Notes under the pieces: generated by a model
Told to the model about the DNA's origin: nothing
Database searches by the model: none
The model's input: the letters and a program-made list of their open reading frames with translations, nothing else
Assembly (NCBI GenBank): GCA_012034405.1
Contig: JAAVLZ010000005.1
Coordinates: 1-64,000 of the forward strand
DNA: 64,000 nt
Origin: Oscillospiraceae bacterium HV4-5-C5C
GTDB taxonomy: Bacteria; Bacillota; Clostridia; Saccharofermentanales; Fastidiosipilaceae
Reading direction: 5' to 3'
In this document: one piece after another, positions 8,186-17,585 of the stretch
Layout of the letters: each line of letters starts with the position of its first letter
Numbering within the stretch: position 1 is the stretch's first letter
Translations under genes and position numbers: made by a program

Positions 8186-8569
8186 ATGGAAAGGAACACC
8201 ATTCAGCGCGATATCGTCCTGGCGGCCGTCCAAAAGATGAGCAACCATGCCACGGCAGATGAGATTTACGCCACCGTGGCCCGTGATCATCCCGCCATCA
8301 GCCGCTCAACGGTATACCGCAATCTGCAACGGCTCTGTGATAGGGGCCAGCTCCGGAAGCGGGAGATTCCCGGACAGGCAGATGTTTACGATCAGATCTG
8401 CACCAACCATTATCACGTCCGCTGCAGCCAATGCGGCCGGATTTTTGATGTGGATATGGATTATCTGTCTGATCTGGCCGGGTCCATAAAAGACACCCAT
8501 GGCTTTCGTATCAGCGGGCATGACATTATTTTTACCGGCATCTGCCCCGACTGTCAGTCCAGGCGTTAA
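8186..8569 (+). CDS. Fur-family metalloregulator (Fur/PerR-like)
   Basis: DNA-binding repressor of 127 residues. The N-terminal winged helix includes ATADEIYATVARDHPAISRS, then TVYRNLQRLCDRGQLRK. The C-terminal dimerisation and metal domain has CTNHYHVRCSQCGRIFDVD and a final CPDC, giving the two CxxC pairs of the structural zinc site. The HxH segment and acidic residues fit the regulatory metal site, which would sense Fe, Mn or, through oxidation, peroxide. The protein is at the short end of the family. A strong promoter precedes it. It is followed by a QueD-like gene 63 bases downstream, possibly co-transcribed. Confidence 0.88.
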   Translation: MERNTIQRDIVLAAVQKMSNHATADEIYATVARDHPAISRSTVYRNLQRLCDRGQLRKREIPGQADVYDQICTNHYHVRCSQCGRIFDVDMDYLSDLAGSIKDTHGFRISGHDIIFTGICPDCQSRR

Positions 8570-8632
8570 GAGCGCCCCCCGATTTTTGGTCAACGGGAGT
8601 CCATCCCGTAAAAAATAAAGGAGGCAAAACCT

Positions 8633-9196
8633 ATGAGAAGCATCACCACACTGGACCTGCAATACGCCCACCGTTTTTACGGTTTTAAGGGCGAAGCACA
8701 GTACCTGCACGGCCATACCGGCATTCTGACCATTGAGGTTGAGGACAGCGTCAATGAAGGGGTTAACATGGTCTTCCCCTGCAATGAAATCAGGAAAACC
8801 GCCTGGGACGTCTTGCAAAACTTTGATCATGCCTTGATCCTGAGGGAAGATGATCCGCTTTTACCGGCGGTCCTGGAGGTCTATGAAAAACAGGGCATCC
8901 GGCATGGCGCGCCGCAGAACACCATGACCGGACCGGCGTTCAAGACGGAACTGGCAACAGCCTATCCTGAGTGCCGCCTGGTAGTCACCAAAGAGACCCT
9001 GACGGTCGAGGGGATGATTAAAATCGTCTATGATTTACTCAAGGACAAGCTGAACATAGCAAAAATCACCTTTACCAGCGGAGTAAATGCTGCCAGTGCC
9101 GATTTCAGTACCCGACATGAAATCGAACGCTGTCCGCTTTGCGGCATCGCGCTGCAAAACGGTATTTGCCCCAAGTGCGGCTACCGCAAAGTATAA
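8633..9196 (+). CDS. 6-pyruvoyl-tetrahydropterin synthase/QueD-like protein with C-terminal zinc ribbon
   Basis: Protein of 187 residues with the T-fold signature of the PTPS/QueD family: zinc ligands His13 (YAHRF), His26 and His28 (LHGHT), and NFDHALI corresponding to the conserved Asp-His pair. The catalytic cysteine found four residues before the HGH motif in QueD is Ala22 here; Glu21 is adjacent. The C-terminus adds a zinc ribbon, CPLCG and CPKCGY, absent from ordinary QueD. AAAGGAGG lies upstream. No other queuosine gene is nearby. Pterin or 7-deazaguanine chemistry is likely, but activity as a true QueD is doubtful. Confidence 0.75.
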   Translation: MRSITTLDLQYAHRFYGFKGEAQYLHGHTGILTIEVEDSVNEGVNMVFPCNEIRKTAWDVLQNFDHALILREDDPLLPAVLEVYEKQGIRHGAPQNTMTGPAFKTELATAYPECRLVVTKETLTVEGMIKIVYDLLKDKLNIAKITFTSGVNAASADFSTRHEIERCPLCGIALQNGICPKCGYRKV

Positions 9197-9255
9197 CTGT
9201 CCTTGCCGGCCATACCTTGAGCCAGATGCTTAAGCGCGGCTTAAAGGGATCAGCA

Positions 9256-9305
9256 AAAAGCACCGTTATCCCCGGCGTTTACCGGTCACAGGTAACGGTG
9301 CTTTT
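9256..9305 (+). terminator. Rho-independent terminator
   Basis: A 13-base perfect inverted repeat (AAAAGCACCGTTA at 9256-9268 and TAACGGTGCTTTT at 9293-9305) encloses a 24-base loop that can itself partly pair, ending in a T-run. It follows the QueD-like gene by 60 bases. The A-rich left arm means it could act on both strands. Confidence 0.85.
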
Positions 9306-9753
9306 GTGTGTCAAAACAGCCTGGTCTGATCATGCCAGCAGGGTGACAGGCGCCGTCCAGAAAGCCCCGGCTCCGGTGTGGCTCGTTTGATGAACCAGGT
9401 CTGGCTGACCGCGATACGCCCTCTGGCGGGGGAGGTTACGTCAAAGCCCGCGGCGGCCGCTTTGACCGCTTCCGCCTAAGCTCTTCATACCGGGAACAAG
9501 AACAGCTTTCGGCGCCGGACTGGCTGTGCCTGACCAAGCCGTCAAGCGGTACAGTCGCTGAGCCACGGGGTCCGGCAGCGTGCGGAAGCGGCAGATTTTC
9601 CTGAGCAGCTTTCATGCTGGTGATCCCCTCGATAAAGTATTTTGGCGTATTCATCTGACAGAGGCAATCTGATGCTCCGCGCGCTTATGGTCACAGATGA
9701 ACGGGCTTTGTTGCCCTGAAAGCCTTAATATGATGTTAAAAGGCGGTATACAG
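9306..9753. other. Intergenic region, no recognised gene
   Basis: About 450 bases between the terminator and the DUF2200 gene. A minus-strand frame at 9436-9654 could encode 72 residues, but it has no ribosome site, no recognisable domain and a low-complexity composition, so it is not called. Nothing else stands out. Confidence 0.4.
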
Positions 9754-10104
9754 ATGACAAATGAACGGCTATACAAGATGTCTTTTGCCACAGTCTATCC
9801 CTTGCTGGTGAAAAAAGCGGAGCGTAAAGGGCGTAGCCAGGCTGAGGTGGATCAGGTCATCTGCTGGCTGACGGGTTATGACCCGGTCAGGCTGCTGCAG
9901 CAGCTGGACAAGGGCGTCAATTATGAGACCTTTTTTAGCGAAGCCCCACAGCTGAATCCCAACGTGTCCAGGATAACCGGATCTGTCTGCGGCATCAAGG
10001 TGCAGGACATCCCTGATCCACTCCTGCAAAAGATCCGCTGGCTGGATAAACTGGTGGATGAGCTGGCTAAGGGCAGACCCCTGGAAAAGATTCTGCGGAG
10101 CTGA
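9754..10104 (+). CDS. DUF2200-family protein
   Basis: Protein of 116 residues matching DUF2200 throughout: YKMSFATVYPLLVKKAERKG, then EVDQVICWLTGYD, YETFFSEAPQLNPN and WLDKLVDELAKGRPLEKILR. The family is widespread in bacteria and has no established function. The start at 9754 is chosen because the preceding GGCGG is a plausible ribosome site and the conserved region begins at once; the longer frame to 9697 adds a non-conserved tail. It appears to be a single-gene unit, 83 bases before alkD. Confidence 0.9.
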   Translation: MTNERLYKMSFATVYPLLVKKAERKGRSQAEVDQVICWLTGYDPVRLLQQLDKGVNYETFFSEAPQLNPNVSRITGSVCGIKVQDIPDPLLQKIRWLDKLVDELAKGRPLEKILRS

Positions 10105-10187
10105 GCCGCAGTTGAGCTAAGCTTGCTAAAAGCGGACCGGTCCCGATAACCGGCACGGATCAACTCAAACAGATCGGAGCACGGCAG

Positions 10188-10886
10188 ATGCAGGCAGACA
10201 AAATCGTAACAAATCAAATTCAGCTGGAGCTGCGGCAATCCTGTGAGCCAGCTTTTGCCGCTTTTCAGGCCAGGCTTCTCCCTACGGTGAAGGCAGAAAC
10301 CATCATCGGGGTCAGGACGCCGGCCCTGCGCAAGCTGGCTTTGGAATTGATCCGGCAGGGCTCAGCCGGGGCTTTCCTCAAGGTCCTCCCTCATGCTTTT
10401 TTTGAGGAGAATCAGTTGCATGCCCTGATCCTGAATCAGTCACCGGACTCGCGCCTGGCCCTGGCTGAAATGGATCGATTTTTGCCCTATCTTGATAACT
10501 GGGCGACCTGCGACCAATTGGCTCCTCGGATTTTCAAAAAGCAGCCTCAACCCCTGCTGCCTTTCATAACAACCTGGCTGACTTCGCCTGAAACGTATAC
10601 GCTGCGCTGCGCGGTGGGGCTTCTGCTGCGATTTTTCCTGGATGAACACTTTGACCCGATCTATTTGTCCTGGGTCGCTCAGATCCAGTCTGCAGAATAC
10701 TATGTCAACAGGATGATCGCCTGGTACTTTGCCACGGCCCTGGCTAAACAGTATGAAGCGGCTATCCCCTACCTCATTGAACGCAAGCTCTCTCGCCGCA
10801 CGCAGCTTATGACCATCCAAAAGGCAGTTGAAAGCCGCTGCCAGTCTCCGGCGGTCAAAGCTTACCTGAAAGCGCTCCGCTATTAA
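10188..10886 (+). CDS. AlkD-like DNA alkylation repair protein
   Basis: DNA glycosylase-like protein of 232 residues made of HEAT-like helical repeats. In AlkD, DNA is held without base flipping and cationic alkylated bases such as 7-alkylguanine or 3-alkyladenine are excised. The key aromatic and acidic residues appear conserved: Trp105 and Asp109 in NWATCD, and Trp179 in MIAWYFA, corresponding to Trp109, Asp113 and Trp187 of the Bacillus cereus enzyme. The length matches the family. The start is an ATG with only a weak upstream site. A PLP enzyme gene follows 93 bases downstream. Confidence 0.88.
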   Translation: MQADKIVTNQIQLELRQSCEPAFAAFQARLLPTVKAETIIGVRTPALRKLALELIRQGSAGAFLKVLPHAFFEENQLHALILNQSPDSRLALAEMDRFLPYLDNWATCDQLAPRIFKKQPQPLLPFITTWLTSPETYTLRCAVGLLLRFFLDEHFDPIYLSWVAQIQSAEYYVNRMIAWYFATALAKQYEAAIPYLIERKLSRRTQLMTIQKAVESRCQSPAVKAYLKALRY

Positions 10887-10979
10887 TTTCGCTTGTTCTA
10901 TAGGTTTAATAGGACTAAAATTAGCCTGGCAGCCAGGCACTTAGCTGTGACAGTCTGGCGAGACCTGAGGAGAAAAAGT

Positions 10980-12176
10980 ATGGCTCAGAAAAATGATCCT
11001 TTCCGTAATTGTGATATCAGTACCCGGGCAATCCACACCGGCACCGATTATGACCAGGAAACCGGCGCCCTGCGCCGGCCTTTGCACATGGCCAACAGTT
11101 ATAAACTGCCGGCTGACCTTTCCACGGTTAATTACTCGTCGACTGACCTCCTGATGTATGCCCGCAACGGTAATCCGAATCAGCACTGGCTTGAGGAAAA
11201 AGTGGCTTCGTTGCACGGGGCCGGTGACTGCATTGTCCTGGCCAGCGGTGTTGGCGCGCTGCACGCATTATTCTGGACGTTGCTTAAAAGCGGTGACCAT
11301 GTTGTTTATCCCCGCGTCAGCTATATGGCCGTTTACCGTCTGTTTCATGAGCTGTTCAACCATAAGTTTGGTGTTCAGACAGAAATGGCTGATATGACAG
11401 ACCTGGAGGCCGTTCGCCGTGCCGTTACGCCCGGTACCCGTCTGGTCCACATTGAAACACCAGATAACCCCACCAACGGGGTGACCGATATTGCTGCCAT
11501 AGCCAGGATAGCTCATGCCAACGGCGCCCTGCTGTCGGTCGACAATACCTTTGCCTCACCACTGAACCAGCGGCCTTTGGAACAGGGCGCTGATTTTGTG
11601 GTTGAATCGCTGACCAAGTATATAAATGGCCATGGCGATGCGCAGGGAGGCGCGATTATCTCCAATGATCTGGTCACGATGGACCGGATCCGCTATGAAG
11701 CCCAGGTCAATGTCGGGGCTGTGATCAGCCCTTTCAATGCCTGGCAGATCTTCAGGGGATCCGTGACCTTCCCATTGCGGATGGAACGGATAAATCAATC
11801 AGCCCTGCAAATCGCGGCCTGGCTGGAGCAGCGGCAGGGCGTCACCTTTGTGGCTTACCCTGGCTTAAAAAGCCATCCCGCGCATGAGACAGCGCGAAGG
11901 CAGATGCAGCCGGGTTTTGGCGGTGTCATCTCCTTTGGCCTAGACACGGACGATAAAACGGTAGAAAAATTCTGTGCCGCGCTGAAAGTTATCTCCTTTG
12001 CCGTTTCACTGGGGCACGACGAAAGCCTGATCTTCCCTCAGCCCAGCTATGACGAGCGCATCAAGCTCTATCCCGAAGCATTCAGAAAGGGCTTTATCCG
12101 CTTCAGTGTCGGGCTGGAAGCTCCAAAGGATATCATCCGCGATCTGGATCAGGCGCTGCAGGCGGTTGGTCTGTAA
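10980..12176 (+). CDS. Cys/Met metabolism PLP-dependent enzyme (trans-sulfuration family)
   Basis: Cytoplasmic pyridoxal-phosphate enzyme of 398 residues in the cystathionine gamma-synthase/gamma-lyase/methionine gamma-lyase family. Visible features are [19 protein letters not shown] near the N-terminus, [13 protein letters not shown], the SVDNTFASP motif and the Schiff-base lysine Lys213 in [17 protein letters not shown] lies upstream of the ATG at 10980; the frame extends to 10893 without a ribosome site. The exact reaction, synthesis or cleavage of a sulfur amino acid, cannot be assigned. No SAM riboswitch or T-box was found in the leader. A hairpin (CGCTGAC/GTCAGCG) follows at about 12185-12204. 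Confidence 0.85.
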   Translation: MAQKNDPFRNCDISTRAIHTGTDYDQETGALRRPLHMANSYKLPADLSTVNYSSTDLLMYARNGNPNQHWLEEKVASLHGAGDCIVLASGVGALHALFWTLLKSGDHVVYPRVSYMAVYRLFHELFNHKFGVQTEMADMTDLEAVRRAVTPGTRLVHIETPDNPTNGVTDIAAIARIAHANGALLSVDNTFASPLNQRPLEQGADFVVESLTKYINGHGDAQGGAIISNDLVTMDRIRYEAQVNVGAVISPFNAWQIFRGSVTFPLRMERINQSALQIAAWLEQRQGVTFVAYPGLKSHPAHETARRQMQPGFGGVISFGLDTDDKTVEKFCAALKVISFAVSLGHDESLIFPQPSYDERIKLYPEAFRKGFIRFSVGLEAPKDIIRDLDQALQAVGL

Positions 12177-12335
12177 TCAAGGTCCGCTGACTTCAGCGTC
12201 AGCGCCCATTGTTTACAGCGTTTACCGGTTTTCCGGTCAGTAAACCCAAGCGGCGGTTGAACGGCCGCTCGGGCTCTGACCGGAGCTATGGTATATATGC
12301 TACAAATGACAGGCAAAGCAAGAGGAGGTACTAAG

Positions 12336-12875
12336 ATGGACACCCTGGCGATCATTCAGAGCAGACATAGTTACAGAGGCTTGTATCAAGCAGATCCGGT
12401 GCCGCGGGAGGATCTGAGGGCTATCCTGGCAGCCGGTCTGGCAGCCCCTTCCGGTTGCAATTTGCAGACGACCCGCCTACTGGCTGCAGATGAGCCTGGC
12501 CTCCTGTCAAAGCTGCGCGAGGTGCTGAAAAAACCTTCTCTCTGCAGTGCACCGGCATTAATCTGCGTTTTATCCCGGCCCCAGGAGGCTTATGCGGGCC
12601 ACTGTTTTGCCAGGCAGGACTATGCCGCTGCTATTGAAAATATGCTTTTAGCGATCGTAGCGCTGGAGTATCAAAGCTGCTGGTATGAAGGCTATCTGTC
12701 TAATGATGATCAGATCAGCCGCCACCTGGCACAGATCTTGAACGTACCAGAGCCTTATGAACTGGTTTGCGTGCTGCCGGTTGGTCTGGCAGCAGAAAAC
12801 CCGGCCGCGCCGCCCGCCAGGCTGCCCTTTGAGCAGCGCGCCTGGTTTAACAGCCTGCCGTCTCAGGGCCTTTAA
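12336..12875 (+). CDS. Nitroreductase-family protein
   Basis: FMN-dependent oxidoreductase-like protein of 179 residues. IIQSRHSYRG at the N-terminus is the phosphate-gripping motif, followed by APSGCNLQTTRL for flavin contacts. Later SCWYEGYLSND replaces the usual G-x-G-T/S-C-W segment, and VLPVGLA closes the domain. AGGAGG lies seven bases before the ATG. The natural substrate of such enzymes is usually unknown. The gene stands alone between the PLP enzyme and pckA. Confidence 0.82.
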   Translation: MDTLAIIQSRHSYRGLYQADPVPREDLRAILAAGLAAPSGCNLQTTRLLAADEPGLLSKLREVLKKPSLCSAPALICVLSRPQEAYAGHCFARQDYAAAIENMLLAIVALEYQSCWYEGYLSNDDQISRHLAQILNVPEPYELVCVLPVGLAAENPAAPPARLPFEQRAWFNSLPSQGL

Positions 12876-13032
12876 GTGAAGCCCGGAGCTCTGAGCTAAC
12901 GACTCAGCCGGACTCAGTCTGCTGCTGTCCCGCGGCTGAACTGAAAGGATGCTGAACGGGTTACCGGCGCAACATTCTATAAATATTTATCAATTTTCTA
13001 CCTTAAGATCACCAAAAATTAACATGTGGTTC

Positions 13033-13061
13033 TTGACATTAATTCTCATCGTGAGATAGTA
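13033..13061 (+). promoter_or_regulatory. pckA promoter with palindromic operator candidate
   Basis: TTGACA at 13033-13038 is followed after 16-17 bases by a weak -10 region (GATAGT/ATAGTA, 13055-13061). Between them lies the perfect palindrome TCTCA-TCG-TGAGA (13044-13056), placed where a bound regulator would block or remodel RNA polymerase. The regulator is unknown. Confidence 0.5.
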
Positions 13062-13105
13062 GTAAAGGATAACTTACACTTCACGAAAGCGAGGATCTAT
13101 ACACC

Positions 13106-14710
13106 ATGGCTAATATTGATTTAACTCAATACGGCATCACCGGTACGACGGAAATCGTATACAATCCGTCATACGAGTTTTTATTTACTGAGGAGACCAG
13201 TCCTGAGCTGACTGGTTATGAAAAGGGCCAGGAGACAGAGCTGGGCGCGGTTAATGTTATGACCGGCATTTATACCGGCCGCTCTCCTAAGGACAAGTTC
13301 ATTGTCAAGGACGCTAACTCCAAGGATACCGTCTGGTGGACCTCTGATGAGTACAAAAATGACAACCATCCCGCCAGCCAGGAGGCCTGGGATACAGTCA
13401 AAAAGATTGCTCAGGAAGAGCTGTCCAATAAGCGCCTGTTTGTGGTGGATGCCTTCTGCGGCGCTAACAAAGACACCCGTATGGCTATCCGCTTTATCGT
13501 GGAGGTTGCGTGGCAGGCACATTTTGTCACCAACATGTTTATCCGTCCTACGGAAGAAGAGCTGAAAGATTTCAAGCCTGATTTTGTGGTATATAATGCG
13601 TCTAAAGCCAAGGTTACCAACTATAAGGAACTGGGCCTGAATTCTGAAACGGCCGCAATGTTCAACATTACCACCCGTGAGCAGTTAATTGTCAACACCT
13701 GGTACGGCGGTGAAATGAAAAAGGGTATGTTCTCCATGATGAACTACTTCCTGCCGCTGAAGGGCATCGCTTCCATGCACTGCTCAGCCAATACTGACCT
13801 CAATGGAGAGAACACGGCTATCTTCTTTGGCCTGTCCGGTACGGGCAAGACCACTTTGTCAACGGATCCGAAGCGCCTGCTGATTGGTGATGATGAGCAT
13901 GGCTGGGATGACAATGGTGTCTTTAACTTTGAGGGCGGCTGCTACGCCAAGGTTATTGATCTGGATAAGGATTCTGAGCCGGATATCTATCGTGCCATCA
14001 AGCGCAACGCGCTGCTTGAAAACGTGACCGTGGATGCTGACGGCAAGATCGACTTCCATAATCGCAGTGTAACTGAGAACACCCGTGTGTCTTACCCGAT
14101 CTATCATATTGACAAGATCGTCAAACCGGTTTCTCATGGGCCGGCTGCCAAAAACGTCATTTTCCTGTCCGCTGATGCTTTTGGCGTGCTGCCTCCGGTT
14201 TCTATCCTGAGCCCGGAGCAGACCCAGTACTATTTCCTGTCCGGCTTCACCGCTAAACTGGCGGGTACCGAGCGCGGCATTACCGAGCCTACACCGACCT
14301 TCTCTGCTTGCTTTGGCCAGGCATTCCTGGAACTGCACCCGACCAAATATGCAGCTGAACTGGTCCGTAAAATGCAGATGAGCGGCGCTAAAGCTTATCT
14401 GGTCAATACAGGCTGGAACGGTTCCGGAAAGCGTATCTCCATCAAGGATACCCGCGGTATCATTGATGCCATCCTGAACGGCGATATCAAAACCGCGCCG
14501 ACCAAGAAACTGCCGGTCTTTGATTTTGAAATCCCGACTGAACTGCCGGGTGTGGATTCCAAGATTCTTGATCCTCGTGACACTTACGCTGACGCTTCTG
14601 AATGGGATGCTAAAGCTAAGGATCTGGCTCAACGGTTTGTCAAGAACTTTGCCAAGTACAGCAACAATGAAGCTGGTAAAGCTCTGATCGCTGCTGGTCC
14701 CAAGGCCTGA
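13106..14710 (+). CDS. pckA: Phosphoenolpyruvate carboxykinase (ATP)
   Basis: Cytoplasmic enzyme of 534 residues interconverting oxaloacetate plus ATP with phosphoenolpyruvate, CO2 and ADP. The diagnostic kinase-1a P-loop GLSGTGKTT lies at about residues 243-251, the metal-binding kinase-2 motif IGDDEHGW at about 257-264, with [10 protein letters not shown] near residue 55 and the arginine-bearing ENTRVSYPI for phosphate binding. Its length is typical of the ATP-type enzyme. In anaerobes it often works in the carboxylating direction in succinate or propionate formation, but the direction here is not evident. It has its own promoter and a terminator downstream. Confidence 0.97.
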   Translation: MANIDLTQYGITGTTEIVYNPSYEFLFTEETSPELTGYEKGQETELGAVNVMTGIYTGRSPKDKFIVKDANSKDTVWWTSDEYKNDNHPASQEAWDTVKKIAQEELSNKRLFVVDAFCGANKDTRMAIRFIVEVAWQAHFVTNMFIRPTEEELKDFKPDFVVYNASKAKVTNYKELGLNSETAAMFNITTREQLIVNTWYGGEMKKGMFSMMNYFLPLKGIASMHCSANTDLNGENTAIFFGLSGTGKTTLSTDPKRLLIGDDEHGWDDNGVFNFEGGCYAKVIDLDKDSEPDIYRAIKRNALLENVTVDADGKIDFHNRSVTENTRVSYPIYHIDKIVKPVSHGPAAKNVIFLSADAFGVLPPVSILSPEQTQYYFLSGFTAKLAGTERGITEPTPTFSACFGQAFLELHPTKYAAELVRKMQMSGAKAYLVNTGWNGSGKRISIKDTRGIIDAILNGDIKTAPTKKLPVFDFEIPTELPGVDSKILDPRDTYADASEWDAKAKDLAQRFVKNFAKYSNNEAGKALIAAGPKA

Positions 14711-14776
14711 GGTTCTGTTACCCTGACGGCCGCGCTATACGGGCGGCAAGATCAACTGCCTTTTTATAAATGATTT

Positions 14777-14817
14777 AAGACGGTTTCAGCTGGATAGCTG
14801 GGGCCGTCTTCTTTTTT
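14777..14817 (+). terminator. Rho-independent terminator after pckA
   Basis: AAGACGG (14777-14783) pairs with CCGTCTT (14804-14810), and inside them CAGCT pairs with AGCTG. The stem is followed by CTTTTTT. It lies 66 bases past the pckA stop and 44 before the next gene. Confidence 0.85.
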
Positions 14818-14860
14818 AGGGTAAAATAAAAGTTAAATCTATATACAAGGAAGGCCGGTT

Positions 14861-16690
14861 ATGTCGTTTTCAGATACCCGCAAGTTGATCTGGGGGAATA
14901 CCCGCAAACTGCTGTTTCGCAACTGGCCCTTACTGCTGATAGGGCAGCTGCTCATTTTGATCGTCTTCATCCTGGCGTTGATCCCACTCATGGCGTTGTT
15001 GTTCCGGCTCACGCTCAAGGCGACCGGTTTCAGCTATGTCACGCTGGACAATCTAAAAAGCTTTATACTCCAACCGTTAAGTCTTCTGATGATATTGTTC
15101 CTGTTTTTGCTCTTCAGCTTGTTTCTGCTCTGGGAGCTGTACTATCTGATCAGCTATTTTTCAGTTATGGAGCAGTTACGCCGGCCGCAGCCGTTCAAAC
15201 TGGTGGCCGCAAGTTTAGCTAAGGTCATGACCGGCCTGCCGCAGGGCAGCCTCCGACTTCTGGGGACGGAATGGCAGATCCTTATGCTGTTTAATCTGCC
15301 GCTGCTGGGATTTGTCATATGGCGCAGCCGGCTGCAGACCCTGATCAGCAGCAGACAGGCCCGCCAGCTGCTCTGGTCAGGTATCAGCCTTCTGCTGATC
15401 TTTTTACTCAGCTGGTTCTTAAGGCGCCGCCTGTTTGTGCTGCCGGATTTTTTATCGGCCAGGCTCACCGCCCGCCAGGCCCTGAGGGCAGGCCGGCTGA
15501 AGGGACGCAGCCATGCCCGGGACAGTCTGCTGGCTATACTGGTCTGGAACCTGGAGATTCTATTGGTGGAGGTCGTCATATATTTACTGCTGATGGCCGT
15601 GATCATGCTGATCGTAACCGCCAGCTTCAGCCGTAATCTTGCGATCGCTGCCTTTATTTCCATCAATGAGAACATAGAGCGCTTTTTTGCGGTTTTTCTC
15701 TTTCTGGGCAGCACGATAGCTAATCTGGCCCTGATCACCCGGCTATATCATTACTACGGCCTGGCGCCAGCCTCCGGATTTACGGAGGAAAGCGCGGCCG
15801 CCTTGCTTAAGATCCGCCGGCCATCAGCACGACGGATCCTTGCGCTTACCTTAACGGCTGTTCTGGCCGCTGACGCCTATTTCATGCTCAGCCTCATCCG
15901 TAATGGCTCCTCACTGAACGCGATCAACCTGGCTGACATCAAGCTGACCTCCCACCGCGGCGTCTCCTGGCAAGCACCGGAGAACACGCTCGAGGCGATT
16001 GACCTGGCCCGGGATCAGCAAGCCGATTATGTGGAGCTTGATGTCCGGCTGACCAGTGACGGGGTGCCGGTCATCTTACATGACAGCAGTCTCCGGCGCA
16101 CGACCGGCTTAAATCAGCTGATCTGGCGGACCGACTATGCCACCGTGAGCGGACTGGACGCCGGCAGCTGGTTCAGTCCGGCCTATGCCGGGGCTAAAAT
16201 CCCCACCCTGCAGGAGGTGCTGGAAGCGTGTAAAGGCAAGGTCAAGCTGAACCTGGACTTAAAATACCGCAATGCCTCGGAAGGTCTGGCAGAAAAAGTG
16301 GTCGCGCTGATCCAGCAATATGAAATGGCCTGGCAATGCGTGGTTACCTCAACCAGCCTGGCCTGCCTGCAAAACGTTAAGGCCCTGGACCAGGATATCC
16401 AGACCGGTTATATTGGCATTCGCCTCCTGACCGGCCTGTCAGCCTATGACGGTGTGGATTTTTTCAGTATGCGGGCTTCGCTGGTAACGCAAACCGTAGT
16501 CCAGCAAATTCATGCCAGCGGCCGGTTGATCTGCGTGTGGACGGTTAATAGCAAAAGTGAGCTGCTCCGGCTCAGCCGGATAGGCGTGGATAATATTATC
16601 ACCGATCGCCCTACCTATGCCCGGGAAGTTTTATATCAAAGTGAGTCGGGCAGCTATCTGCTCACGCTGCTGCAGATCTTGCTGGATTAG
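14861..16690 (+). CDS. Membrane-anchored glycerophosphodiester phosphodiesterase
   Basis: Protein of 609 residues. The first ~350 form a membrane domain with about seven hydrophobic helices, as in the membrane-domain family fused to GDPD. The C-terminal catalytic domain starts near residue 362 with LTSHRGVSWQAPENTLEAI, containing the catalytic His and the HRG/PENT motifs. It continues with VELDVRLTSDGVPVILHD (metal-binding Glu-x-Asp and second catalytic His) and KLNLDLKY. It should cleave glycerophosphodiesters to glycerol 3-phosphate, possibly acting on lipid head groups or lipoteichoic acid fragments. A nitroreductase-like gene follows 27 bases downstream. Confidence 0.92.
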   Translation: MSFSDTRKLIWGNTRKLLFRNWPLLLIGQLLILIVFILALIPLMALLFRLTLKATGFSYVTLDNLKSFILQPLSLLMILFLFLLFSLFLLWELYYLISYFSVMEQLRRPQPFKLVAASLAKVMTGLPQGSLRLLGTEWQILMLFNLPLLGFVIWRSRLQTLISSRQARQLLWSGISLLLIFLLSWFLRRRLFVLPDFLSARLTARQALRAGRLKGRSHARDSLLAILVWNLEILLVEVVIYLLLMAVIMLIVTASFSRNLAIAAFISINENIERFFAVFLFLGSTIANLALITRLYHYYGLAPASGFTEESAAALLKIRRPSARRILALTLTAVLAADAYFMLSLIRNGSSLNAINLADIKLTSHRGVSWQAPENTLEAIDLARDQQADYVELDVRLTSDGVPVILHDSSLRRTTGLNQLIWRTDYATVSGLDAGSWFSPAYAGAKIPTLQEVLEACKGKVKLNLDLKYRNASEGLAEKVVALIQQYEMAWQCVVTSTSLACLQNVKALDQDIQTGYIGIRLLTGLSAYDGVDFFSMRASLVTQTVVQQIHASGRLICVWTVNSKSELLRLSRIGVDNIITDRPTYAREVLYQSESGSYLLTLLQILLD

Positions 16691-16717
16691 TCTGCGGGAG
16701 CAGCCAAGGAGGTAAAA

Positions 16718-17560
16718 ATGAATCATCCGTTTCCGGTTCAGCAAAGCATCCATCAACGGCACAGCGTGCGCTCATATACCGGCCAGCCGCTCAGCCCGGC
16801 AGAACTGAATCAGCTGAAAAGTTACAGTCAAAGTCTGGTTAACCCTTTTGGGGTTCCGGTCCGCTTTCACTTTCTTGAGCATCAGACAGCAGCTGAAGGA
16901 GAAAAGCTGGGGACGTACGGGGTCATTAAAGGCGCTTCAGCTTTTGTGGCCGCTACCATACCGCCAAAGCCCCTCGCGCTGGAAGCCTTGGGATACAGTC
17001 TGGAAGCCTTACTTTTGTACGCGACCTCACTGGGACTGGGCAGCTGCTGGCTGGGCGGCACCTTTGACCGCTCCGGCTTTGCTGACGCAATTCATCTGGT
17101 GGAAGCTGAGCTTCTGCCGGTCATTTCACCGCTCGGCCATCCGCGGGATAAGCGAAGCCCCGGTGATAAAATAGCCCGCTGGTTAGCCAGGTCAGATCAG
17201 CGACTGCCCTGGGACCGGTTGTTTTTTGATCAAACCTTCAGCCAGCCTTTGACTGAAGCCCGGGCCGGCCGCTATGCCACGGCGCTGGCCCTGCTGCGGC
17301 TGGCGCCTTCAGCCGCTAACCGGCAGCCGTGGCGGGTGCTGAAGCTTGGCCAGACCTTCCATTTTTATGAACAGCAATCCATGAAGGAAGGCCGTCAGGG
17401 CGTGGATATTCAAAAAGTTGACCTGGGCATTGCTGCCTGTCACTTTGGGCTTTGCCTGGAAGAGCAGCAAATAGCCGGAAGCTTTATCTGCGCCACGGAT
17501 GGGCAGGCGGAGGCTCCGCCGCATACTTACTACCGATTTTCCTGGCAAGCGCGGGAGTGA
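16718..17560 (+). CDS. Nitroreductase-like protein (TM1586-type family)
   Basis: Protein of 280 residues resembling the putative TM nitroreductase family, in which one chain contains two nitroreductase-like halves. The N-terminal half has SIHQRHSVRSYTGQPLS and a central GLGSCWLGGTFDR motif. The C-terminal half begins near LRLAPSAANRQPWRVLK, the second flavin-contact motif, and ends with VDLGIAACHFGLCLEEQ. AAGGAGG lies eight bases before the ATG. The physiological substrate is unknown. It ends just before the convergent exporter pseudogene. Confidence 0.85.
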   Translation: MNHPFPVQQSIHQRHSVRSYTGQPLSPAELNQLKSYSQSLVNPFGVPVRFHFLEHQTAAEGEKLGTYGVIKGASAFVAATIPPKPLALEALGYSLEALLLYATSLGLGSCWLGGTFDRSGFADAIHLVEAELLPVISPLGHPRDKRSPGDKIARWLARSDQRLPWDRLFFDQTFSQPLTEARAGRYATALALLRLAPSAANRQPWRVLKLGQTFHFYEQQSMKEGRQGVDIQKVDLGIAACHFGLCLEEQQIAGSFICATDGQAEAPPHTYYRFSWQARE

Positions 17561-17585
17561 CCCGCCCCCGTTGTCCGGCCCGGGC

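Noticed and set aside
8570-8632. Possible preQ1 riboswitch before the QueD-like gene (ACGGGA/TCCCGT hairpin followed by an A-rich tail)
   Set aside because: The loop is only five bases, too short for the preQ1-I core, and the conserved loop bases are absent.
9436-9654. 72-residue minus-strand frame
   Set aside because: No ribosome site, no recognisable domain, Ser/Arg/Pro-rich composition.
10887-10979. SAM riboswitch or T-box upstream of the Cys/Met PLP enzyme
   Set aside because: The 93-base leader has only a small CCTGGC/CCAGG hairpin and none of the conserved riboswitch or T-box bases.
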